Both the position numbers and the translations under genes were made by a program. This document shows, piece after piece, positions 33,829-42,764 of a stretch of 64,000 nucleotides of DNA. This stretch comes from an uncultured Eubacterium sp. (lineage in GTDB: Bacteria > Bacillota > Clostridia > Peptostreptococcales > Anaerovoracaceae). Each line of letters begins with the position of its first letter. Within the stretch, counting starts at the first letter, position 1. Under the pieces are notes generated by a model, which was not told the origin of the DNA, made no database searches, and saw only the letters and a program-made list of their open reading frames with translations. Location of the stretch: positions 66,018-130,017 of the forward strand of contig CABUXV010000001.1 of assembly GCA_902495595.1 (NCBI GenBank). The letters are read 5' to 3'.

Positions 33829-34829
33829 GAATAGATCTTGGAACAGCAAATGTTCTTATATATGTTGACGGTAAAGGAATTGTTTTGCAGGAGCCGTCTG
33901 TTGTGGCTCTGAATAAGGATACAAAAGAAATACTGGCAGTCGGAACTGAAGCTAAGAGGATGATAGGAAGAACTCCGGGAAATATTGCGGCATTAAGACC
34001 TTTGCGTGAGGGAGTTATTTCCGATTATGATATTACAGAAAAAATGCTCCAGTATTTTATAAAAAAAACCTGCGGAGGAAGTAGGTTTTTTAAGCCGCGT
34101 CTTGTGGTATGTGTTCCAAGCGGAGTAACTGAGGTTGAAAAGAGAGCTGTAAAGGAAGCTGCGCTCCAGGCGGGAGGAAGATCTGTATATTTGATAGAAG
34201 AACCTGTAGCTGCGGCAATAGGTGCGGGAATAGATATTACAGGACCGGAAGGGGTAATGGTAATAGATATAGGCGGAGGTACTACGGATATAGCGGTTAT
34301 ATCCCTTGGAAGCATAGTGACCAGCTCTTCTGTCAAAATAGCAGGGGATAAGTTTGATGATTATATAGTTAAATATATAAGAAAAAAATATAAACTGTTT
34401 ATCGGAGACAGAATGGCTGAGAAATTGAAAAAGGAAATAGGGACAGCCTGTGAAGGAGAAGAAAGTCTTAAAACATTATGTAAAGGCCGTGATTTAGTTA
34501 CGGGACTTCCGCGGACAATAGAGATAACCTCCGAAGAAATTCTGGAAGCTTTAGAGGAGCCTATAGATGTTATTTGTGAAGCTACTCACAGCGTCCTTGA
34601 GAAAACTCCTCCTGAACTTGCTGCTGATGTAGGTGAGACAGGAATAGTAATAACCGGAGGCGGAGCATACCTTAGAGGTTTGGATAAGAGAATTGAGAAA
34701 AAAACAGGGATAAGAACCTGGATAGCACCTGAAGCTGATTTTTGTGTTGCCAAAGGCACAGGGGAATCGTTAAAATATATTGATATAATAAGTAAAAATA
34801 ATTTAAACAGAAGAGAGACCTATATATGA
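33807..34829 (+). CDS. mbl: MreB/Mbl-type cell-shape actin
   Basis: A 340-residue bacterial actin that guides lateral wall synthesis. Motifs: GIDLGTANVLIYV (phosphate 1), VMVIDIGGGTTDIAV (phosphate 2), VITGGGAYLRGL (adenosine), and FKPRLVVCVPSGVTEVEKRAV. Family length is normal. Its position beside spoIIID supports Mbl rather than the MreB that sits with mreCD. The N-terminus MGFTEEVGIDLG is acceptable, but the RBS lies 32 nt upstream in front of a different ATG. Confidence 0.93.
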   Translation: MGFTEEVGIDLGTANVLIYVDGKGIVLQEPSVVALNKDTKEILAVGTEAKRMIGRTPGNIAALRPLREGVISDYDITEKMLQYFIKKTCGGSRFFKPRLVVCVPSGVTEVEKRAVKEAALQAGGRSVYLIEEPVAAAIGAGIDITGPEGVMVIDIGGGTTDIAVISLGSIVTSSSVKIAGDKFDDYIVKYIRKKYKLFIGDRMAEKLKKEIGTACEGEESLKTLCKGRDLVTGLPRTIEITSEEILEALEEPIDVICEATHSVLEKTPPELAADVGETGIVITGGGAYLRGLDKRIEKKTGIRTWIAPEADFCVAKGTGESLKYIDIISKNNLNRRETYI

Positions 34830-35959
34830 AATTGGAATTAATCGCAACAGCAACATTTGGACTTGAAGCCGTAGTAAAAAGAGAAGTACAGGATTTAGGA
34901 TATAAAATACTGAAGACGGAAGACGGAAAAGTAACCTATCTGGGAGATGAAAGAGCAATAGCAAAATCAAATCTCTGGCTCAGGAGCGCTGACAGGGTGC
35001 TTTTAAAAATGGCAGAGTTTAAAGCTATGGAATTCGAGGAACTGTTTCAGCAGACAAAGGCTGTTGAATGGGAACAGCTCATACCGGTTGACGGGAAATT
35101 TACTGTTAACTGTACGTCTGTAAAATCAAAGCTTCATAGTGTCCCTGCATGTCAGAGCATAGTTAAAAAGGCAATAGTTGAAAAATTAAAAGAGTTTTAC
35201 AATATAGATGAATTTGAAGAAACAGGAGCAAACTATACTGTAAAAGCGACATTTCTTAAGGACAGAGTGACAATTACAGTTGATACAAGCGGAATGGGAC
35301 TTCATAAGAGGGGCTACAGAATTTCAGATGTGGCGGCACCTATAAAAGAAACTCTTGCTGCGGCAATGGTTCAGCTGTCGTTTTGGAAAAGCGGCAGGAT
35401 TTTGGTGGACCCATGCTGCGGTTCGGGAACTATTCCTATTGAAGCGGCGATGATTGGAAGAAATATAGCTCCCGGACTTAACAGAAAGTTTGCCTCTGAA
35501 GAATGGGAGTTCATCGGAAAAGATATTTGGAAAGAGGAAAGAAAGTCAGCATTTGAAAAGATAGACTACGACAGGCAGCTTGAGATATATGGATATGACA
35601 TAAATAAAAGGGCTGTTGGCGCAGCTGTAAATAATGCAGAAGAGGCCGGAGTTGAAGACTGTATACAATTTTCTGTTATGGACGCGGAGAATCTTGAGCC
35701 TGTAGGACAAAACGGTATAATAATTACAAACCCGCCTTACGGCGAAAGAATAGGGGAGAGAGAAGATATAGAAAAAATTTATAGGTCATTTAGCAGATTT
35801 TTTGAGGCAAATCCGGACTGGTCGCTTTTTATGATAACTACTGATAAAGAGACGGAGCAGAAGATAATGAAAAGAGAAGCCAATAGACGCAGAAAACTTT
35901 ACAACGGACGTCTTGAAGTTTGCTATTACCAGTTTCACGGTACAAAGGTTGCAACATGA
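34826..35959 (+). CDS. THUMP-domain class I SAM-dependent RNA methyltransferase
   Basis: A 377-residue RlmL/YpsC-type protein. A ferredoxin-like plus THUMP RNA-binding part covers about 1-165, and the methylase about 166-377 has DPCCGSGTIPIEAA (SAM loop) and NPPYGERIGE (catalytic, typical of N2-guanine or N6-adenine RNA methylases). It overlaps mbl by ATGA. The likely target is 23S rRNA guanine, as for the E. coli homologue RlmL, but the site is not shown here. Confidence 0.92.
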   Translation: MKLELIATATFGLEAVVKREVQDLGYKILKTEDGKVTYLGDERAIAKSNLWLRSADRVLLKMAEFKAMEFEELFQQTKAVEWEQLIPVDGKFTVNCTSVKSKLHSVPACQSIVKKAIVEKLKEFYNIDEFEETGANYTVKATFLKDRVTITVDTSGMGLHKRGYRISDVAAPIKETLAAAMVQLSFWKSGRILVDPCCGSGTIPIEAAMIGRNIAPGLNRKFASEEWEFIGKDIWKEERKSAFEKIDYDRQLEIYGYDINKRAVGAAVNNAEEAGVEDCIQFSVMDAENLEPVGQNGIIITNPPYGERIGEREDIEKIYRSFSRFFEANPDWSLFMITTDKETEQKIMKREANRRRKLYNGRLEVCYYQFHGTKVAT

Positions 35960-36008
35960 TTAAACCTTTGACATTTTAATTATTGTTTATTTGAAAGGAG
36001 AATATAAA

Positions 36009-37004
36009 ATGGCAGTTAATTTAAAGGGAAGAAGTTTTTTGACTCTCATGGATTTTACGACAGATGAGATTCGATATATGCTTGATTTGGCAAAAGACCT
36101 CAAGGAAAAAAAGAGAGCAGGTATTCATAATGAAGTTTTAAAGGGAAAGAATGTAGTGCTGCTTTTTGAAAAGACATCTACGAGAACGCGATGTTCTTTT
36201 GAAGTGGCATGTCTTGATGAGGGGGCTCATGTTACTTACCTCGATTCAAAAAGTTCACAGATGGGAAAAAAGGAAAGCCTTGAAGATACGGCAAAAGTTC
36301 TCGGAAGGTTTTTTGATGGTATAGAATACAGAGGATATGAACAGAAGGTTGTAGAAAACCTTGCTAAATATTCGGGAGTACCCGTATGGAATGGACTTAC
36401 AGATGTAGATCATCCTACACAGATATTAGCTGATATGATGACTATAGAAGAACACTTGGACAAGCCTCTAAATAAGGTGAAAGTTGCTTTTTGCGGAGAT
36501 ATAAGGAATAACATGAGCTATGCATGGATGTACGGATGCGCTAAAATGGGCATGCATTTTGTAGCATACGGTCCCGAGGAGCTGGCTGCCGAAATGGACA
36601 GAGAAGTTATAAAAAGAGCTGAGAACGTAGCTTCTGAAACAGGTGCGACAATTGAGATTTGTTCATCTGCGGAGTGTCTTAAAGATGTGGATGTCATCTA
36701 CACGGATGTATGGGCGTCTATGGGAGAAGAAGCGGAGATTCCGGAAAGAGTAAAACTTCTTACTCCTTATAAGGTTACAATGGAAATGTTAGCTCAGACG
36801 GAAAATCCTGATGTCATATTTCTTCACTGTCTTCCTGCTTTTCATGATTTTGAGACTGAAATGGCTAAAAGTCAGAAAGAATTAGGATATGATATAAGGG
36901 AAGTGACGGACGAAGTTTTCAGAAGCAGACACTCAAAGGTGTTTGACGAGGCCGAGAACAGGATGCATACCATAAAAGCTGTAATAGTCGCTACTATGTC
37001 ATAG
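36009..37004 (+). CDS. arcB: Ornithine carbamoyltransferase, probably catabolic
   Basis: A 331-residue enzyme. Carbamoyl-phosphate motif FEKTSTRTRCSFEVA, then DHPTQILADM and HCLPAFHD. The start at 36009 follows GAAAGGAG at 35993-36000; an ATG-like codon at 35991 would be on the RBS. Arginine deiminase and carbamate kinase genes follow, so it probably splits citrulline into ornithine and carbamoyl phosphate rather than making citrulline. Sequence alone cannot separate arcB from argF. Confidence 0.92.
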   Translation: MAVNLKGRSFLTLMDFTTDEIRYMLDLAKDLKEKKRAGIHNEVLKGKNVVLLFEKTSTRTRCSFEVACLDEGAHVTYLDSKSSQMGKKESLEDTAKVLGRFFDGIEYRGYEQKVVENLAKYSGVPVWNGLTDVDHPTQILADMMTIEEHLDKPLNKVKVAFCGDIRNNMSYAWMYGCAKMGMHFVAYGPEELAAEMDREVIKRAENVASETGATIEICSSAECLKDVDVIYTDVWASMGEEAEIPERVKLLTPYKVTMEMLAQTENPDVIFLHCLPAFHDFETEMAKSQKELGYDIREVTDEVFRSRHSKVFDEAENRMHTIKAVIVATMS

Positions 37005-37046
37005 CTGCATTTAATTTATAGGATTAAAAGGGGGATAAAAAATTAT

Positions 37047-38264
37047 ATGAAACCGGGAATTAATAATTATTCGGAGATAGGAAAACTGAATAAGGTGCTT
37101 CTTCACCGAATTGGAAATGAGATAGAGGGACTTGTTCCCGATAATTTTGAACGTCTTCTGTTTGACGATATACCTTATTTAAAAGTAGCTCAGCATGAGC
37201 ATGACAGATTTGCAGACCTTTTGAGAGAAAATGATGTAGAAGTTGTATATTACACCGATGAAACCATTAAGGCATTAAAAGACAAAGATGTCCGAAAAGA
37301 ATTTATAAAGAAGTTTATAGACGAAAGCAATATATATTCAGAGGCTGTAAAAGAAGCGCTGGAAGAGTATCTGAATGATATGACTGTAAAAGATATGGTT
37401 GAAAAGGTGATATCAGGGGTGAAGAAAAATGAAATTGAAGTAAAGACCAATTCCTTTGCGGATTATATTTCATCGGGATATCCTTATTATACAGACCCTA
37501 TGCCTAATCTTTATTTTACGAGAGACCCGGGAGCATGCGTGGGCAATGGCATAAATATTCATCATATGAGTACGGTAGCAAGAAGGCGCGAAGCATTGCT
37601 TTTAAAATATATGTTTATGTACAACAGGGATTTTGCGCCGGAGGGCACAAATATATGGTATGATTACGACCAGGCATATTCCATAGAAGGCGGAGATGTT
37701 CTTGTGATGTCTGATGAAATCGTTGCCATAGGATTATCTCAGAGGACTAATGTTGAGGGGATAGAGCAGTTTGCTAAAAATATTCTTGGTAAATCTTCTT
37801 TCAGAAAAATTCTCGTATTTGATATACCGGAGTGCAGGGCTTTCATGCATCTTGATACTGTATTTACAATGGTAGACTATGATAAATTTACTATACATCC
37901 GGAAATTGAAAAACCGCTTCAGATTTATGAAATAACACTTGACCGTGATGGAAATGCACATTTTTCAAGCATGCAGGACAGTTTGGAGAATATACTGAAA
38001 AAGGAATTAGGTCTTCCTGCTGTTGAACTGATAAGATGCGGAGGAAACGATGCTCAGGCAGCTCAAAGGGAACAATGGAACGATGGGTCAAACACATTGG
38101 CAATAGCTCCGGCTAAAGTTGTGACTTATGAGAGGAACTACGTAACGAACGATCTGTTAGATAAAAAAGGGGTTAAAGTGCTTACCATACCAAGTTCGGA
38201 ACTTTCAAGGGGAAGAGGCGGTCCGAGATGTATGAGCTGTCCGGTAAACAGAGATAATCTTTAA
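37047..38264 (+). CDS. arcA: Arginine deiminase
   Basis: A 405-residue enzyme that hydrolyses arginine to citrulline and ammonia. The nucleophile Cys is in GRGGPRCMSCPV, and other family motifs are YFTRDPGACVGNG, IEGGDVLV and HLDTVFTMVD. Full length. It lies 42 nt after the OTC gene. Confidence 0.96.
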   Translation: MKPGINNYSEIGKLNKVLLHRIGNEIEGLVPDNFERLLFDDIPYLKVAQHEHDRFADLLRENDVEVVYYTDETIKALKDKDVRKEFIKKFIDESNIYSEAVKEALEEYLNDMTVKDMVEKVISGVKKNEIEVKTNSFADYISSGYPYYTDPMPNLYFTRDPGACVGNGINIHHMSTVARRREALLLKYMFMYNRDFAPEGTNIWYDYDQAYSIEGGDVLVMSDEIVAIGLSQRTNVEGIEQFAKNILGKSSFRKILVFDIPECRAFMHLDTVFTMVDYDKFTIHPEIEKPLQIYEITLDRDGNAHFSSMQDSLENILKKELGLPAVELIRCGGNDAQAAQREQWNDGSNTLAIAPAKVVTYERNYVTNDLLDKKGVKVLTIPSSELSRGRGGPRCMSCPVNRDNL

Positions 38265-38305
38265 AATCCGACGAAAAGATAAAGTTGATGGGGGAAAACT
38301 GCAAT

Positions 38306-39253
38306 ATGAATAAAGAAAAAATAGTGATTGCGCTGGGAGGAAATGCGCTCCAGTCATCCAAGGATGAGGCTACTTCTGATGCGCAGCTTAAAGTTGTAAA
38401 AAATACTTGCGAACATATAGCGCATATAAGCGGAATGGGATATGAAATCGCAGTAGTTCACGGAAATGGTCCTCAGGTAGGCCGTATCGTTATGGCATCA
38501 GAAGCGGCTAAGGATGTTACGCCTGTTATGCCTTTTGATGTATGCGGAGCCATGTCGCAGGGATATATCGGATACCACATACAGCAATGCTTAAAATATG
38601 CTTTAAACAGGAATAACCGTGATATTCCTGTTGTAACGGTTGCAACACAAGTTGTGGTAGATGAAAAAGACAGTGCATTTCAGAACCCTACTAAGCCTAT
38701 AGGTCCATTTTATACGGAGGATGAAGCTAAAAGTATAAGTTCTGAAAAAGGATATGCTATGAAAGAAGATTCGGGACGCGGATACAGAAGAGTTGTAGCA
38801 TCTCCTAAGCCGAAACGTATAGTTGAAATAGATGCTGTTAAGAATTTGTGGGACAGCGCAATAGTGATAACCTGCGGAGGAGGTGGAATTCCTGTTATAG
38901 AGAAACCAAATGGCGTGCTTGAGGGGATTGCAGCTGTCATAGATAAGGACTATGCAGCGGAACTTTTGGCTGAAAATGTCAATGCTGATATTCTTATGAT
39001 ATTGACAGAAGTTGAAAAAGTTTCTTTGAATTTTAATAAGCCTGAACAGAAAGAACTGTCAAAGATGACGCTTGATGAGGCTTCTGGATATATAGATGAA
39101 GGTCATTTTCCTGCGGGAAGCATGCTTCCTAAAATTGAGGCAGCCATGAAATTTGTCAGGGCATATCCTGATAAGAAAGCTATAATTACATCCCTGGATA
39201 AAGCTGTAGATGCTCTTAAAGGGGAAACGGGAACGGTTATTTCTTTTAACTAA
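38306..39253 (+). CDS. arcC: Carbamate kinase
   Basis: A 315-residue kinase that makes ATP from carbamoyl phosphate, the energy-yielding step of the arginine deiminase pathway. Motifs: IALGGNALQ, VHGNGPQVG, ITCGGGGIPV and LTEVEKV. The start at 38306 (MNKEKIVIALGG) fits the family; TTG 38285 and ATG 38288 overlap the G-rich RBS. No arginine-ornithine antiporter gene (arcD) is in the window, so it must be elsewhere. Confidence 0.95.
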   Translation: MNKEKIVIALGGNALQSSKDEATSDAQLKVVKNTCEHIAHISGMGYEIAVVHGNGPQVGRIVMASEAAKDVTPVMPFDVCGAMSQGYIGYHIQQCLKYALNRNNRDIPVVTVATQVVVDEKDSAFQNPTKPIGPFYTEDEAKSISSEKGYAMKEDSGRGYRRVVASPKPKRIVEIDAVKNLWDSAIVITCGGGGIPVIEKPNGVLEGIAAVIDKDYAAELLAENVNADILMILTEVEKVSLNFNKPEQKELSKMTLDEASGYIDEGHFPAGSMLPKIEAAMKFVRAYPDKKAIITSLDKAVDALKGETGTVISFN

Positions 39254-39309
39254 TCTGTTATAAATATAGAATACAGCAATAATGCCTGAAAATTAAGAAA
39301 AGAATTTTC

Positions 39310-39338
39310 TTGCTTTAAATAATAATAAATGATATCAT
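39310..39338 (+). promoter_or_regulatory. Promoter of the CYTH gene
   Basis: TTGCTT (39310-39315), a 17-nt spacer and TATCAT (39333-39338), 56 nt before the start codon. Confidence 0.5.
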
Positions 39339-39393
39339 CATAGGGTACAATTTTTTTCAAAGCTTCGATACCACGAGGAAAAGAAGGTAGAAT

Positions 39394-40032
39394 ATGGAGA
39401 TAGAATTAAAGTATAATATCCCTGCAGAGGGTATTGCTTCTGAAATTTGGAAGAATAAGTTATTCTCTTGCGTGGAGGAGAAAGATTCAAGAGAAGAAAT
39501 ATGTCTTGATGCAAAATATTTTGATACTTTTAATTGTGATTTAGCTAAGAAGCAGATTGCGTACCGAATAAGAAAAGAGGGTGAACGTTGGGTTGCTGCT
39601 TTAAAGTGCAATGGAACTAACGAAGGAGCTCTTCATAAGAGACTGGAAATAAGTATTCCCGTTGTAAACGGAGAACCGGATTTGTCGGTTTTCTGTGAAA
39701 GCGAGATGGGAGACAAGCTTCAAGAGATAGTTGACGATGATGATATCAAATGTGTACTTGAAACCAAGTTTCACAGAAAGAGAATGCGGCTTGACACAGG
39801 AACAGGAATATTTGAGCTTTCTATAGATAAAGGCAAAATTATAACAAGATATGGCGAAGAACCTATCTTTGAAGTCGAGATAGAGCTTTTTTCCGGTGAG
39901 ACCGATGAGCTCATGGAGCTTGGAGAACGTCTTCAGAAAGAATATAATTTAGAAACTCAGGAATTAAGCAAGTATGCCAGAGGCATAAACATAATCAAAG
40001 AGGGTAAGAAGCGTGAAAAATTAATGAAATAA
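39394..40032 (+). CDS. CYTH-domain phosphohydrolase
   Basis: A 212-residue triphosphate tunnel metalloenzyme. The signature MEIELKY is at the start (ExExK), followed by FDTFNCDLAKKQIAYRIRKEG and FEVEIELFSG near the end. Members of this group act as inorganic triphosphatases or on other triphosphates. It is the only gene between the arginine deiminase genes and a terminator. Confidence 0.88.
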   Translation: MEIELKYNIPAEGIASEIWKNKLFSCVEEKDSREEICLDAKYFDTFNCDLAKKQIAYRIRKEGERWVAALKCNGTNEGALHKRLEISIPVVNGEPDLSVFCESEMGDKLQEIVDDDDIKCVLETKFHRKRMRLDTGTGIFELSIDKGKIITRYGEEPIFEVEIELFSGETDELMELGERLQKEYNLETQELSKYARGINIIKEGKKREKLMK

Positions 40033-40036
40033 ACAT

Positions 40037-40071
40037 AAAAACATCTCTGCAAAGTTTGCAGAGATGTTTTT
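40037..40071. terminator. Bidirectional terminator
   Basis: AAAAACATCTCTGC and GCAGAGATGTTTTT form a perfect 14-bp stem with loop AAAGTTT, with A and T runs on both sides. It serves the CYTH gene on the plus strand and mnmM on the minus strand. Confidence 0.92.
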
Positions 40072-40096
40072 GATATGATGTGTAAAATCCGATGCA

Positions 40097-40687
40097 TTAT
40101 TTTAACGTTATTAAAAGTATTTCAGGTGGGTTTTTAGGTTGGTTAAGCATGTTGATATATGCGCAGTGATATTGTTTGGGATTGAGGTTTTCAGCAAATT
40201 CCATAAGCTTTTGTTTTTCGGTTCTTCCTTCGAGGTGCCCGCTGTACATAGTAATGGCGAGAATGCCGTCTTTTACCAGAAGCTCAAGACAGCTTTTAAC
40301 GGCGGTTATGGTTGAATCGGAATGTGTAGTGAGTTTTTTGTTTCCTCCTGGTAAATATCCTAAATTGAATACGGCGGCATTTATTTGCTCTTTAACAAAA
40401 TGCGATATTTTATCGTGAGACTGACATATAAGGTTTATTTTTTTATCCGGGTTTATACCATATGCAATATCATTTTCAAAACCAGCGGAAATCAAAAGAT
40501 TTTCGGTAGATTTCAAAGCAGTTTCCTGTACGTCAAAAGCATAAAGTTTCGATGGAGAGGATTCCATCAGAAAGAGAGTGTCCTTTCCGTTTCCGCAGGT
40601 GGCATCTACCAGCACATCTCCTTTTTTTATATAATTTTTTAATATATAAGCTGAAAATCTCGCTGTGCTGCGAATTATATTTGACAT
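40097..40687 (-). CDS. mnmM: tRNA 5-aminomethyl-2-thiouridine methyltransferase MnmM (YtqB)
   Basis: A 196-residue class I methyltransferase. SAM-binding loop DATCGNGKDTLFL, NLGYLPGGNK as the family hallmark, and SGHLEGRTEKQ. The YtqB/MnmM family methylates nm5s2U34 of tRNA in Gram-positive bacteria. The start at 40687 follows AAAGGAA. It is divergent from tig. Confidence 0.9.
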   Translation of the reverse strand: MSNIIRSTARFSAYILKNYIKKGDVLVDATCGNGKDTLFLMESSPSKLYAFDVQETALKSTENLLISAGFENDIAYGINPDKKINLICQSHDKISHFVKEQINAAVFNLGYLPGGNKKLTTHSDSTITAVKSCLELLVKDGILAITMYSGHLEGRTEKQKLMEFAENLNPKQYHCAYINMLNQPKNPPEILLITLK

Positions 40688-40789
40688 TTATGGTATAATT
40701 CCTTTATAATCTTAAAAATCCAATATAATCCATTATGTCGGATTTGTTAAATGATGTCAATATATGTAGGGCTGTTTTTTTCTTTAGCC

Positions 40790-40818
40790 TTTACTTTTCA
40801 AAGGAAACGAGGTATAAT
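40790..40818 (+). promoter_or_regulatory. Promoter of tig
   Basis: TTTACT (40790-40795), a 17-nt spacer and TATAAT (40813-40818), 42 nt before the start codon. Confidence 0.65.
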
Positions 40819-40859
40819 ATAATGCACTATGTGTTTATAATCGAGGAGGATATATATTC

Positions 40860-42143
40860 ATGAAATCAACATTAATTTCAAAAGAAAACAACGAAGCAAA
40901 ATTCACAATGGAATTCACTGCAGAAGAATTTGAGAATGCAATAATAGGAGCTTACAAAGCTCAGAAGGATAAATTCACTATAGACGGATTCAGAAAGGGT
41001 AAAGCTCCCAGAAGTATAATAGAGAAAAAATATGGGGAAGGAATATTCTTTGAAGATGCTATAAATAATTTGTTTTCCCTTCACTATCCGCTGGCGCTTG
41101 ATGAACTTGACCTTGATGTTATAGACAGCCCGAAAGCTGAATTCAGTCAGTTGAAAAAGGGCGAGGGTTTTACGGTTACAATAAACGTTGCATGTTATCC
41201 TGAAATTGAAGTAAAGGACTACAAAGGCGTCGAGATAGAAACCGTTAATACGGAAGTAACCGATGAGGCTGTTGACGAGGAAATCAAGAGCATGTCGAGA
41301 AAGAATTCAAGAATGATAACAGTAGACAGACCTGCAAAGGACGGAGATATGGTTCTTATAGATTATGAGGGATGGGTAGGAGATAATCAGTTTGAAGGAG
41401 GCACTGCCGAAAGACAGCCGCTTAAATTAGGTTCGGGAACTTTCATTCCAGGATTTGAAGAACAGCTTATAGGCGTTAGTACCGGAGAGGATAAGGACGT
41501 TAAGGTTACTTTCCCTGAAGAATATCACGCAGAAGATCTTGCAGGAAAAGAAGCAGTATTTAAGTGCAAAGTGCATGAAATAAAAGAAGAAGAACTTCCT
41601 GAAATTAATGATGATTTCGTAAAAGATGTAAGTGAATTTGACACTCTTGACGAGCTTAAAGCAGATGTAAGGGAAAAGTTGGTCAAAGAAGCTGCTGATA
41701 AAGATGAAAATCAAATGAAGAACAGCGCCATCGAAAAGGTGTTTGAGGCAAACGATATAGATGTTCCTGACGTTATGGTGGAAAGTGAGATAGAAAATAT
41801 GATGTCTGAATTCGACCAGCAGCTCAGAAGTCAGGGAATGGATTTAGATTCGTATTTCAAGTATATGGGAACCGATTCAAATTCATTTAAGGAAACGTTA
41901 AAAGATGAGGCGTTTAAGAAAGTTAAAACGAGAATGATAATCTCGGCTATAGCTGAACAGGAGAAGTTTGAGGCTACAGACGATGATGTGCAGAAAGAAA
42001 TCGAGTCAATGGCTCAGATGTATGGTCTTGAGGCAGATAAAGTGAAAGAAATGCTGGGAGAGCAGAATATAAAAATGATATCGGGAGATATTAAGCTGAG
42101 AAAAGCTATTGATTACATTTATGATAATGCTGTAAAAAAATAA
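40860..42143 (+). CDS. tig: Trigger factor
   Basis: A 427-residue ribosome-associated chaperone and prolyl isomerase. The ribosome-binding signature is FRKGKAPRSII (residues about 44-54), the FKBP-type domain spans about 160-245 (DYEGWVGD, GSGTFIPGFEE), and the helical C-terminus completes the standard length. RBS GAGGAGG. It begins the tig-clpP-clpX-lon-engB series. Confidence 0.97.
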   Translation: MKSTLISKENNEAKFTMEFTAEEFENAIIGAYKAQKDKFTIDGFRKGKAPRSIIEKKYGEGIFFEDAINNLFSLHYPLALDELDLDVIDSPKAEFSQLKKGEGFTVTINVACYPEIEVKDYKGVEIETVNTEVTDEAVDEEIKSMSRKNSRMITVDRPAKDGDMVLIDYEGWVGDNQFEGGTAERQPLKLGSGTFIPGFEEQLIGVSTGEDKDVKVTFPEEYHAEDLAGKEAVFKCKVHEIKEEELPEINDDFVKDVSEFDTLDELKADVREKLVKEAADKDENQMKNSAIEKVFEANDIDVPDVMVESEIENMMSEFDQQLRSQGMDLDSYFKYMGTDSNSFKETLKDEAFKKVKTRMIISAIAEQEKFEATDDDVQKEIESMAQMYGLEADKVKEMLGEQNIKMISGDIKLRKAIDYIYDNAVKK

Positions 42144-42169
42144 GCGAAAATTAAAAGGAGGTCCGGATT

Positions 42170-42751
42170 ATGGCATTGATTCCTTATGTTATTGAACAGA
42201 CAGGCAGAGGGGAAAGGTCCTACGATATTTATTCGAGGCTCTTAAAGGACAGGATAATTTTTTTAGGTGAGGCTATAGATGAAAACGTAGCCAGTACTAT
42301 CGTGGCACAACTGTTGTTTTTGGAAGCTGAGGATCCGGATAAGGACATAAATATATATATAAACAGCCCCGGCGGTTCTGTAACCGCCGGAATGGCTATT
42401 TATGATACGATGCAGTATATAAAGCCTGAGGTGTCTACAATTTGTATAGGTATGGCGGCAAGTATGGGAGCATTCCTGCTTTCTGCCGGACAAAAAGGCA
42501 AAAGATATGCTCTTCCAAATGCAGAGATAATGATTCATCAGCCTCTTGGAGGTGTGCAGGGACAGGCAGAAGATATTAAAATACATGCGGAATGGATTTT
42601 GAAGACAAGAGAAAAGCTAAACAGAATTTTAAGCAGCAATACAGGACAGCCCTTGAATATTATAGCAAGAGATACAGATAGAGATAATTTTATGTCTGCA
42701 GATGAAGCTATGAATTACGGTCTTATAGATAAAGTAATAAGAGACAGATAA
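42170..42751 (+). CDS. clpP: ATP-dependent Clp protease proteolytic subunit
   Basis: A 193-residue serine protease. The triad is S98 (GMAASMGAFL), H123 (MIHQPLGG) and D172 (RDTDRDNF). The N-terminal LIPYVIEQTGRGERSYDIY is typical. RBS AAAAGGAGG. It partners with ClpX encoded 13 nt downstream. Confidence 0.97.
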   Translation: MALIPYVIEQTGRGERSYDIYSRLLKDRIIFLGEAIDENVASTIVAQLLFLEAEDPDKDINIYINSPGGSVTAGMAIYDTMQYIKPEVSTICIGMAASMGAFLLSAGQKGKRYALPNAEIMIHQPLGGVQGQAEDIKIHAEWILKTREKLNRILSSNTGQPLNIIARDTDRDNFMSADEAMNYGLIDKVIRDR

Positions 42752-42764
42752 CGGGGGTGGATTT

